A stretch of 5,184 bases of DNA, from the NCBI GenBank assembly GCA_021163175.1, contig JAGGXG010000148.1, forward strand, positions 1-5,184, written 5' to 3'. The notes under the pieces were generated by a model. It did no database searches, was not told the origin of the DNA, and saw nothing but the letters and a program-made list of their open reading frames with translations. The stretch comes from Thermoplasmata archaeon. Lineage in GTDB: Archaea; Thermoplasmatota; E2; UBA202; JdFR-43. The translations under genes were made by a program, and so were the position numbers. This document shows, one piece after another, positions 1-5,184 of this stretch. Position 1 is the stretch's first letter, and each line of letters begins with the position of its first letter.

Positions 1-1049
1 AAGCAATCAACAACAGTTATTTTATGCTTTTCTAAATACTCTTTGGTTTTTTCCGGCACTTTTTCTAAAGATGCAATGATGAATTTCTTGGGTTTAAAAG
101 TTTCTTGATAGGGTATGATCTGCGAATCAATCTCATTTTTCCATTTATCGAAGGGATCTTCTTTACATTCTATGATTAAGTCTATGGGTTTTTTAGAATC
201 AATAAACTCCTTTGTTCTCTCAAAATATCCTTCTACCACCACAATATCTGGTCTAATCGGGGTACGTTTTTTAGTAAACAAACCAATCATATGTGCACTT
301 TTATTCGGCTGGAATTCGAGCCAAAAAGTTAGATTCCCAAGAGGCGATTCTCCAACAGTTGTACTAAGTTCAGATCCTTGCTCAATCCACCAATATATTT
401 TTCCTTCATATTCATGACTCTTGAATTTAGATATTTTAAGTGCTTCACATGCCAATTTAAGTAGCCACATTTGATATATCCATCTTCTTGTGACTTTTAA
501 ACTATTAATCCTACTCCTATCTTTTGGTAGGCTCATAAAGGTAAAATAATACATTTCAGGATCTTTAAATGCATTTTCTAATCGTGACAAATGACCCATA
601 AAAGAAATTTCAAAGTTGTTTTTCCTTTGGTATTCTTTAATTTCATTGACAATGGGAATTATTACATCTTTAAATTGTGCCAAAAGTATTGCAAGAGTAG
701 AATCTCTTATTCGAAATCTTAAGCTTCGTATCTCATTAATGCGCTCTCCAAGTAATTCAAGATATTCGTATTTTTTTAGATGCCCATTTTCAAAATCATC
801 GATTTTGCATTTAATTAAAAATCCCCCGCCACTTCTGGAAAAATCAAAACAATATATGGTTTTTCCGACCAATTTGTTTTTAGGAACTTCATAAATTACC
901 TCGTCTTTGTATTTACCAGGCGATTCTCTAATGGCGTATTCGCTAATGTGTATGAATTCATTTCCTTCGACTACATAAACATATGGTCCTCCACGAGTTC
1001 CTCGCCCTACCTCTTCCTTAATTTTTACTGTTTCAGTTTCCACGACCAT
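1..1049 (-). CDS. PD-(D/E)XK nuclease-like protein, C-terminus beyond the window
   Basis: An open frame of 349 codons runs from ATG at 1049 to the left edge with no stop. An in-frame TAG lies three codons upstream, so this ATG is the earliest possible start; a weak GGGGT purine stretch (1062-1058) precedes it. The C-terminal part looks like a PD-(D/E)XK nuclease core: Glu223 in a candidate first helix, Pro267-Asp268 followed by valines, then hydrophobic residues leading into Glu294-Cys-Lys296, and Gln310-x3-Tyr314, the QxxxY pattern of RecB-type nucleases. A further strand (FIIASLE, 323-329) follows. Residues 1 to about 215 are hydrophilic, with no membrane segment or signal peptide, and I recognise no family there. 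The expected role is metal-dependent DNA cleavage, for example in restriction or repair, but substrate and partners are unknown. The gene lies 160 bases downstream of porB on the same strand and is clearly more AT-rich than the por genes, which hints at acquisition. I am confident it is a real gene, fairly confident of the nuclease fold, and unsure of function. Confidence 0.8.
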   Translation of the reverse strand, partial: MVVETETVKIKEEVGRGTRGGPYVYVVEGNEFIHISEYAIRESPGKYKDEVIYEVPKNKLVGKTIYCFDFSRSGGGFLIKCKIDDFENGHLKKYEYLELLGERINEIRSLRFRIRDSTLAILLAQFKDVIIPIVNEIKEYQRKNNFEISFMGHLSRLENAFKDPEMYYFTFMSLPKDRSRINSLKVTRRWIYQMWLLKLACEALKISKFKSHEYEGKIYWWIEQGSELSTTVGESPLGNLTFWLEFQPNKSAHMIGLFTKKRTPIRPDIVVVEGYFERTKEFIDSKKPIDLIIECKEDPFDKWKNEIDSQIIPYQETFKPKKFIIASLEKVPEKTKEYLEKHKITVVDC

Positions 1050-1055
1050 ACCATT

Positions 1056-1129
1056 CTACCCCTATTTCATCTCCATTAATTTCTTATGCATTTATGCATT
1101 AAAAACCTTACACCATCAAAGATATAAAC
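1056..1129 (-). promoter_or_regulatory. Candidate promoter of the nuclease-like gene
   Basis: On the minus strand the sequence GTTTATATC (1129-1121) resembles an archaeal TATA box. Transcription would begin about 25 bases downstream, near 1100, giving a leader of roughly 50 bases. A second AT-rich box, TTTTTAATG (1105-1097), would place the start near 1076. The choice between them cannot be made from sequence. The position, directly upstream of the only possible start codon, supports an independent promoter rather than simple read-through from the por operon. Confidence 0.35.
1086..1099. repeat. Paired ATGCAT palindromes upstream of the nuclease-like gene
   Basis: Two copies of the self-complementary hexamer ATGCAT (1086-1091 and 1094-1099) are separated by TT. 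Together they form a near-perfect 14-base dyad, so they read both as a direct and as an inverted repeat. They lie 37 to 50 bases upstream of the start codon, at or just after the start site expected from the TATA-like box at 1129-1121. That is a place where a dimeric repressor could act. An operator role is inference only. Confidence 0.3.
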
Positions 1130-1145
1130 TCACGTTTCTGTTATG

Positions 1146-1182
1146 AAAAAATTTTGAAATCTGGAAACATAGCAAAATTGCT
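1146..1182 (-). terminator. Weak terminator candidate downstream of porB
   Basis: On the minus strand, 28 bases past the porB stop, there is a small inverted repeat AGCAA/TTGCT (1182-1171). It is followed about 20 bases later by a run of six T (1151-1146). Archaeal RNA polymerase can terminate at T-rich tracts without a strong hairpin, so this is a plausible end for the por transcript. The stem is short and the T run modest, so read-through into the nuclease-like gene cannot be excluded. Confidence 0.3.
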
Positions 1183-1209
1183 TACTCTCTCAATTCTTAT
1201 TCCTTCAAT

Positions 1210-2106
1210 TCATTCCTCATACAATTCCATGTAATGCTTCCATTTCTCGTCTATGCTTTCCTTTATTTTTTTGACATCTTCTTCAGTCAAATGGCGGAAG
1301 CGACCCTGCAATTTTAGATATTCTTCTATTGGCTTTCTCTCCTTTTTACCTTTGAGTAACATCTTGCTATAGCTCGTGAATTCAATTTTTCCATTTATTG
1401 CTTCATATAAAACCCATGCTCCTGTCTGTACAGCGAGGCGGGCAAGCTCAACGGTCTTGCTCATATCGAAGCGCCAGCCTGGCGGGCATGGAGTGAGTAT
1501 CTCAATGTAACGTGGCCCCTTCATTTCCTTTGCTTTCTTTACTTTATCATACAAATCATCTGGATAGGCTATGCTGGCTGTAGCAACATAAGGAGGATGA
1601 TGTGCCAGAACGATTTCTGCAAGTTCTTTCTGCATTTCTCTCTTTCCCGTCCATGTTGTCGTTGTCCATGCTCCATAAGGCGTTGCCCCGCTCCTCTGTA
1701 TTCCAGTATTTGAATACATCTGGTTATTATAGCAGATATAAATGAAATTCTCTCCTCTTTCAAGCGCACCACTCAAAGCCTGTATACCAATATCATAGCT
1801 TCCTCCATCTCCAGCCCAAACGACGGGTGTTATGTCATCCTTTCCAAGCATTTTCAGGGCTGCAGCCACACCGCTTGCAGCAGCAGCGCTGGCGGCGAAA
1901 GCAATATTGAGCGTGGGAACGGCAAAAGAAGTTTTTGGGACAAGGCTCTGTATGACAGCGCTGCATGAAGCCGGAACTATGAGCATTGTTTTTTTGCCCA
2001 ATGCCTTCAAAGCCGTCCTCAAAGCAATTGTAGCAGGGCAACCTGGGCATGCTGCATTCCCTTTCAATAAATATTCCTCTTCAGGCAACTTTGGTATTGC
2101 AACCAT
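1210..2106 (-). CDS. porB: Pyruvate:ferredoxin oxidoreductase, beta subunit
   Basis: A 298-residue protein of usual PorB length that forms, with PorA, the thiamine-diphosphate (TPP) site that decarboxylates pyruvate and, with CoA, yields acetyl-CoA, CO2 and reduced ferredoxin in the cytoplasm. The N-terminus carries Cys20-Pro-Gly-Cys23, and Cys48 and Cys207 (in TPCPPGW) complete the four cysteines that usually bind the proximal [4Fe-4S] cluster. The TPP/Mg2+ motif begins at Gly99-Asp100-Gly101 and ends with Asn127-Asn128, followed by MYSNTG. Residues 69-83 are unusually Ala-rich. The start codon overlaps the porA stop as TAATG, and a strong GAGGTGA (2117-2111) sits four bases before it, which fixes the start. 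This is the last gene of the por operon. The residue after CPGC is Pro, where I recall Gly in Pyrococcus PorB. Related 2-oxoacid oxidoreductases, such as those for ketoisovalerate, share these motifs, so pyruvate is the likely but unproven substrate. Confidence 0.95.
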   Translation of the reverse strand: MVAIPKLPEEEYLLKGNAACPGCPATIALRTALKALGKKTMLIVPASCSAVIQSLVPKTSFAVPTLNIAFAASAAAASGVAAALKMLGKDDITPVVWAGDGGSYDIGIQALSGALERGENFIYICYNNQMYSNTGIQRSGATPYGAWTTTTWTGKREMQKELAEIVLAHHPPYVATASIAYPDDLYDKVKKAKEMKGPRYIEILTPCPPGWRFDMSKTVELARLAVQTGAWVLYEAINGKIEFTSYSKMLLKGKKERKPIEEYLKLQGRFRHLTEEDVKKIKESIDEKWKHYMELYEE

Positions 2107-3215
2107 TATTTCACCTCAATTCCATACCATCCTTCCTTTCCTTTTTCTGCAAGCTCATACATTCTCACGATGTCTGCATAGCCAACATCTTTGCCTCCCA
2201 AGCCAGCTATGAATCCATATACGTCTCCCATCCATCGAAGCTCATTGTACAATACACCTCCCAATCCAACTGAAACCGCTCTATCTATCACGATCATCTT
2301 ATCATATTTGAGTAATTCATACGGCATAGGGCGGAAAACGCGCAGGCGGGCAAGCCCCGCTTTCTTTCCTTTCTCACGAAGCTTTTTCACAGCCTCCTTG
2401 GCTTCAGCTGCTATAGCTGCTGTGGCGATGATAACATAATCTGCATCTTCCGTCATATATTCTTCTATGAGCCCGTAGCTTCTTCCAAATTTTTTGCCAT
2501 ATTCTTCTCCAACTTCCTCTATCACTTTCTTCGCTTTTTTCATTGCTTCATTCATGGAGTAGCGAACATCCATGTAGTCGGAAGGCATTATTATGTTTCC
2601 ATGCGTTACTGGATTTTCAATATCAAGCTTCCAGAGTGACTTAAATTCTGGCAGAAATTCATCTATCTTGCTTTGCTCCGGCACATCAACAGGCATTGAT
2701 GTATGGCTCAAAATAAAGCCGTCGTAGGCAACCATTACAGGAAGCATGACATCCGAATGCTCTGCAATTTTATATGCCTGTATTATGCTGTCATATACCT
2801 CCTGATTGCTTGAAGCATATATCTGAATCCATCCTGTATCGCGCTGCCCCATTGAATCATTGCTATCACTCCATATGTTCCACCCTGGTCCTATAGCACG
2901 ATTAACATTCACCATCACAATAGGCAACCTTGCAAGAGCAGCCCAGTGGACCATTTCATGCATCAGCAATAAGCCATGGCTGGAAGTGGCTGTAAAGGTT
3001 CTTACGCCTGTGGCTGCTGCGCCTATGCATGCTGCCATTGCTGAGTGCTCGGATTCAACTCTTATATACTGCGCATTTAATTCGCCATTTTCAACATACT
3101 GGGCGAGTTTTTCAACGATTGTTGTTTGTGGTGTTATGGGATATGCTGCTATGACGGCTGGCTTGGCCATTTTAGCTGCCAGAGCAGCAATATGATTTGC
3201 AGTATCTATAATCAT
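2106..3215 (-). CDS. porA: Pyruvate:ferredoxin oxidoreductase, alpha subunit
   Basis: A 369-residue protein close to archaeal PorA length. It supplies the pyrimidine-binding half of the TPP site and the C-terminal domain of the oxidoreductase. Seen in order: AAYPITPQT (23-31), the loop normally near the substrate; VESEHSA (53-59), where Glu56 aligns with the glutamate that activates TPP; FTATSSHG (74-81); RAIGPGWNIW (106-115), whose Arg106 may match the substrate-binding arginine of the family; and QRDTGW (124-129). The C-terminal region from about 255 contains a Rossmann-like segment with RVFRPMPYE. The ATG overlaps the porD stop as ATGA, and GGGAGG (3225-3220) lies four bases upstream, which supports the start and coupling to porD. 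The WNIW loop reads GPG where Pyrococcus PorA, as I recall it, has an SAP-type sequence. This could mark a subfamily or a different branched substrate, but the pyruvate assignment remains most likely. Confidence 0.95.
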   Translation of the reverse strand: MIIDTANHIAALAAKMAKPAVIAAYPITPQTTIVEKLAQYVENGELNAQYIRVESEHSAMAACIGAAATGVRTFTATSSHGLLLMHEMVHWAALARLPIVMVNVNRAIGPGWNIWSDSNDSMGQRDTGWIQIYASSNQEVYDSIIQAYKIAEHSDVMLPVMVAYDGFILSHTSMPVDVPEQSKIDEFLPEFKSLWKLDIENPVTHGNIIMPSDYMDVRYSMNEAMKKAKKVIEEVGEEYGKKFGRSYGLIEEYMTEDADYVIIATAAIAAEAKEAVKKLREKGKKAGLARLRVFRPMPYELLKYDKMIVIDRAVSVGLGGVLYNELRWMGDVYGFIAGLGGKDVGYADIVRMYELAEKGKEGWYGIEVK

Positions 3216-3460
3216 TTTTCCTCCCTCTCCATTTTTATTGCTTTAACAGGACATTCATTGGCGCATACTCCGCATCCTTTGCAATAATCATAATCGATTT
3301 CTGGAAACTCTTTTTTATCTATCGCTGCCTCCGGACAATAAATCCAGCACAGCCAGCATTTTATGCATTTGCTCTCGTCCAGGACGGGCTTGAAAACTCT
3401 CCAACTGCCTGTTTTTCCCATTCCCCCTTCCGTTGGATATGAAATGGCAGTCTCCATCAT
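3212..3460 (-). CDS. porD: Pyruvate:ferredoxin oxidoreductase, delta subunit (2x[4Fe-4S])
   Basis: A small ferredoxin-like subunit of 82 residues that carries electrons from the TPP/PorB centre to external ferredoxin. It has two classic cluster motifs: Cys32-x2-Cys35-x2-Cys38-x3-Cys42-Pro, and Cys60-x2-Cys63-x2-Cys66-x3-Cys70-Pro. Each cluster typically takes its fourth ligand from the other motif. The N-terminal stretch TGSWRVFKPV (17-26) is typical of PorD/VorD rather than free ferredoxins. The ATG overlaps the porG stop as ATGA; GGTGA (3469-3465) sits four bases upstream. A second ATG follows immediately (Met2), so the true start could be one codon later. It is the second gene of the operon and is probably translated by coupling to porG. 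All eight cysteines are present and nothing is missing. Confidence 0.95.
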   Translation of the reverse strand: MMETAISYPTEGGMGKTGSWRVFKPVLDESKCIKCWLCWIYCPEAAIDKKEFPEIDYDYCKGCGVCANECPVKAIKMEREEK

Positions 3461-4005
3461 GTTTTCACCATATTATATGCTATTTCCGCCCCCTTTGCAT
3501 TTTTCTCGCCTGCCTCCCCGCGCCACCTTTCCTTTATTGCTTCTTTTATTGCTTCTATGCTTATGCCCAGAAATTTTGCAAGGGCTCCAACCATCGGTGT
3601 ATTAACGACAGGTATGCCACTAACCAACAAATTCTGCTCAATGGCAATGGAAGTTGCATCTACGGTAGCAACTTTACATGGAAAATTGAAATGCGAGGGA
3701 GGCATGTTTGTATTTATTAGTATGAGTCCATTTTCCTTTACTCCACTAGCCACATCAACGACAGATAGCAGACCAGTGTCGAGAACAACAACTATGTCTG
3801 GCTCCTTTATTTCGCTCCTTAGATTTATTTCTTCATCGCTTATACGGGCAAAAGCTCTGACAGGCGCTCCGCGCCTTTCTGCCCCAAAAAATGGAAAAGC
3901 CTGCACATCCTTATGGCCATCTTTTAAAGCGGCACTCGCAAGAATATTTGCAGCTGTCACCGCGCCCTGTCCACCTCTTCCGTGAAATACAATTTCTTTT
4001 AGCAT
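3457..4005 (-). CDS. porG: Pyruvate/2-oxoacid:ferredoxin oxidoreductase, gamma subunit
   Basis: A 182-residue gamma subunit, the usual length. The N-terminus shows the family signature GRGGQGAVTAA (9-19), followed by FFGAERRGAPVRAF (39-52) and, near the C-terminus, the VVNTPMVGALAKF stretch. This subunit corresponds to the gamma domain of single-chain pyruvate oxidoreductases and helps bind CoA and hold the complex together. In some archaea one gamma subunit is shared by Por and Vor enzymes; no second set of subunits is seen here. It is the first gene of the operon. No Shine-Dalgarno sequence precedes the ATG, but an AT-rich TATA-like box is centred about 24 bases upstream, which fits a leaderless transcript. 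The stop overlaps the porD start by four bases (ATGA). Confidence 0.95.
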   Translation of the reverse strand: MLKEIVFHGRGGQGAVTAANILASAALKDGHKDVQAFPFFGAERRGAPVRAFARISDEEINLRSEIKEPDIVVVLDTGLLSVVDVASGVKENGLILINTNMPPSHFNFPCKVATVDATSIAIEQNLLVSGIPVVNTPMVGALAKFLGISIEAIKEAIKERWRGEAGEKNAKGAEIAYNMVKT

Positions 4006-4024
4006 TTGGTAATGTATGCAGGCG

Positions 4025-4033
4025 TTATTAAAA
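4025..4033 (-). promoter_or_regulatory. Candidate TATA box of the por operon
   Basis: On the minus strand the sequence TTTTAATAA (4033-4025) is centred about 24 bases before the porG ATG at 4005. With the usual archaeal TATA-to-start distance of 22-27 bases, transcription would begin at or within a base or two of the start codon. This agrees with the absence of a Shine-Dalgarno sequence before porG. A second box on the same strand, ATATAAAA (4054-4047), would give a leader of about 20 bases and cannot be excluded. Confidence 0.45.
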
Positions 4034-4046
4034 AAATTTTGGATGA

Positions 4047-4055
4047 TTTTATATT
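4047..4055 (+). promoter_or_regulatory. Candidate TATA box of the membrane-Taw3 fusion gene
   Basis: TTTTATATT is centred 23 bases before the ATG at 4074, the spacing expected of a leaderless archaeal gene. No Shine-Dalgarno sequence lies between it and the start. It stands back to back with the por TATA candidate, about 22 bases centre to centre, so the upstream factor-B contacts of the two promoters would fall in the same AT-rich stretch (4034-4046). Confidence 0.4.
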
Positions 4056-4073
4056 CATGCCGATTATAATGTT

Positions 4074-5184
4074 ATGAAAGGTGTTATAGCATCTCGCCTG
4101 CTGGAAGCATTCATGATTTTTCTTGCAATATATGCTTTTTACAAACACGATTTGCTCTGGGGTTTTGCATGCATTATCGGCTTCATCATCTCCATATCGC
4201 CAGTATTGATAAAGAGGAGTATAAAATTCAATGTTCCATGGCTTGTTGAATTTTTGCTCGCCTTTGCCATTTCATTGCATATATGGGGCGGCGCCCTCGG
4301 GCTGTACGCCGTGGTATGGTATGATAAATTTGCCCATTTTCTTGCATCTGGCATCGTTGCCTTTTTTGCTCTCATTGTAATGTATGTGCTCGATGTTTAT
4401 TCAATTCGCATCCATATGGATTTACCAATGCTTGCATTCTTCATCATAATATTCACCATGGCAATGGGCGCACTATGGGAAATTGCCGAGTTTGCCTCCG
4501 ATCAGATCTTTTCCCACGGCATTCCAGTTGCTCAGGTTAGTCTACATGATACAATGACGGATTTAATAGCTGATAGCATATCTGGAATACTTGTGGGCAT
4601 ATTTGGAGCAATTGGAATAAGGAGGGGTGAATTCAAAGAACTTTTGTTTGAAATTGGAAAGGAAATGGAGAAGGCCAAAAAACAGTTTTTGAGGGGCAAG
4701 GAAATTGCCATGGGCAAGCTTCATTCAGCAATGGCAAGAAAGAAAGTTGATGAAAAAGCCATGCCAATAATAGAAAAATTAAATGAAATGGCGGATTTTT
4801 TTACAACGAGCAGTTGTTCTGGAAGAATAGCGTTGCTTGAAATTCCTTTGCCGGGAAGAAAAAGAAAGGCAAAATTTTTGGGCAAGTGGCATCATGATAT
4901 AAGCATGAAAGATTTGGAAAAGGCTTTGGGTAAAGCAACGAATGGCGAGTTATGGTTTTTGGTCCAATCACCAATTTTCCATGTTTTCACCATTTCTTTA
5001 AAAAATGCAAAAGCTTTGTTACATGCAGCAATTCAATCTGGCTTTAAATATTCCTCAATAAAATCAATAAACGGGAAGGTTATGGTGGAAATATTAAGCA
5101 CAGAAAAGATGGATGTGCCAATTGGAAAAGATGGAAAAATTTTTGTTTCAAAGGAATATCTCTCGTTGCTTACAGAAATAGCGA
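4074..5184 (+). CDS. taw3: Fusion of a YjdF/DUF2238-like membrane domain with a Taw3/TYW3 methyltransferase domain (3' end beyond window)
   Basis: One frame of 370 codons runs from ATG 4074 to the right edge without a stop; I checked the codon phase line by line. Residues 1-182 hold about six hydrophobic helices (near 9-23, 27-46, 56-81, 86-107, 117-138, 164-182) with polar signatures Tyr83-Asp-Lys-x2-His88, Trp135-Glu136-x2-Glu139 and Asp159-x3-Asp163-x3-Asp167, resembling YjdF/DUF2238 membrane proteins of unknown function. A charged linker (183 to about 200) follows. From about 200 the protein matches TYW3/Taw3, the SAM-dependent enzyme of wybutosine-type modification at G37 of tRNA-Phe: TTSSCSGRI (244-252), FLGKWHH (268-274), ELWF (292-295), His303, and LSTEKMDVPIG (341-351). 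About 30 more residues are expected beyond the edge. Taw3 is normally a soluble stand-alone protein, so a membrane-anchored form is unusual. Both domain calls are from memory of motifs: Taw3 is strong, DUF2238 moderate. Confidence 0.85.
   Translation, partial: MKGVIASRLLEAFMIFLAIYAFYKHDLLWGFACIIGFIISISPVLIKRSIKFNVPWLVEFLLAFAISLHIWGGALGLYAVVWYDKFAHFLASGIVAFFALIVMYVLDVYSIRIHMDLPMLAFFIIIFTMAMGALWEIAEFASDQIFSHGIPVAQVSLHDTMTDLIADSISGILVGIFGAIGIRRGEFKELLFEIGKEMEKAKKQFLRGKEIAMGKLHSAMARKKVDEKAMPIIEKLNEMADFFTTSSCSGRIALLEIPLPGRKRKAKFLGKWHHDISMKDLEKALGKATNGELWFLVQSPIFHVFTISLKNAKALLHAAIQSGFKYSSIKSINGKVMVEILSTEKMDVPIGKDGKIFVSKEYLSLLTEIA
4619..4667 (+). promoter_or_regulatory. Shine-Dalgarno-like tract and possible internal start at the domain junction
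   Basis: The purine tract AAGGAGGGGTGA (4619-4630), read in frame as Arg-Arg-Gly-Glu (183-186), is a strong match to a ribosome binding site and falls exactly between the membrane and Taw3 domains. The next in-frame ATG is Met198 (4665-4667), whose following residues resemble a natural Taw3 N-terminus, and a weaker GGAAAGGA (4656-4663) lies just before it. The strong tract is 34 bases from that ATG, too far to serve it directly. A separate soluble Taw3 product from an internal start is therefore possible but not shown. Confidence 0.25.

Noticed and set aside
115..894. Two plus-strand frames (115-417 and 616-894)
   Set aside because: Both lie inside the continuous 349-codon minus-strand frame, which has a coherent nuclease motif set; the plus-strand translations look like random sequence.
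1050..1209. Small RNA, tRNA or CRISPR in the porB-nuclease spacer
   Set aside because: No cloverleaf, strong hairpin or regularly spaced repeat was found; only promoter-like and terminator-like signals are visible.
1861..1915. Repetitive GCAGC-rich stretch in porB
   Set aside because: It is coding sequence for an alanine run in a helix and not an independent repeat element.
1569..2050. Short minus-strand frames inside porB in another phase, one Cys-rich
   Set aside because: They are frame-shifted readings of porB; the true frame is intact and full length, so there is no need for an overlapping gene.
1832..2212. Plus-strand open frame opposite porB and the end of porA
   Set aside because: It is antisense to strongly conserved porB/porA sequence, has no domain or ribosome binding site, and owes its openness to the Ala-rich, GC-rich coding strand.
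3557..3985. 142-codon plus-strand frame opposite porG
   Set aside because: The opposite strand encodes a full-length, well-conserved gamma subunit; the composition-driven antisense frame shows no recognisable protein features.
4139..4717. Minus-strand frames opposite the membrane domain and the junction
   Set aside because: They oppose a continuous coding frame with clear membrane helices and show no family features.

Overview
The window looks archaeal, probably euryarchaeal and possibly from the Thermoplasmata side. The reasons are a four-subunit pyruvate-type ferredoxin oxidoreductase split into separate genes, an archaeal-type TYW3/Taw3 tRNA-modification domain, and AT-rich TATA-like boxes about 24 bases upstream of start codons that have no Shine-Dalgarno sequence (leaderless style). 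Genes inside the operon do carry clear Shine-Dalgarno sequences. The lineage is an inference; no rRNA or marker gene is present to fix it.

Layout. (1) 1-1049, minus strand: a gene cut by the left edge, 349 codons visible. Its C-terminal part carries the residues of a PD-(D/E)XK nuclease with a RecB-like QxxxY motif; its N-terminal two thirds are unrecognised. The DNA is visibly more AT-rich than its neighbours. (2) 1050-1209: spacer holding a weak terminator candidate for the operon upstream, a TATA-like box and a paired ATGCAT repeat in front of the nuclease gene. (3) 4005-1210, minus strand: the operon porG-porD-porA-porB, tightly packed with ATGA, ATGA and TAATG overlaps. (4) 4006-4073: a short divergent promoter region with two back-to-back TATA candidates. 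(5) 4074 to the right edge, plus strand: one uninterrupted reading frame of 370 codons. It joins a six-helix membrane domain resembling YjdF/DUF2238 to a TYW3/Taw3 wybutosine-pathway methyltransferase domain.

How the genes work together. PorG, D, A and B assemble into one 2-oxoacid:ferredoxin oxidoreductase, most likely for pyruvate. PorA and PorB build the thiamine-diphosphate site, PorD passes electrons through two [4Fe-4S] clusters to ferredoxin, and PorG completes the complex. The divergent gene and the nuclease gene have no evident metabolic link to it.

The most unusual item is the membrane-anchored Taw3-like fusion. Taw3 proteins are normally soluble and stand alone. The nuclease-like gene is the second point of interest, as a possible accessory or defence gene of unknown family.
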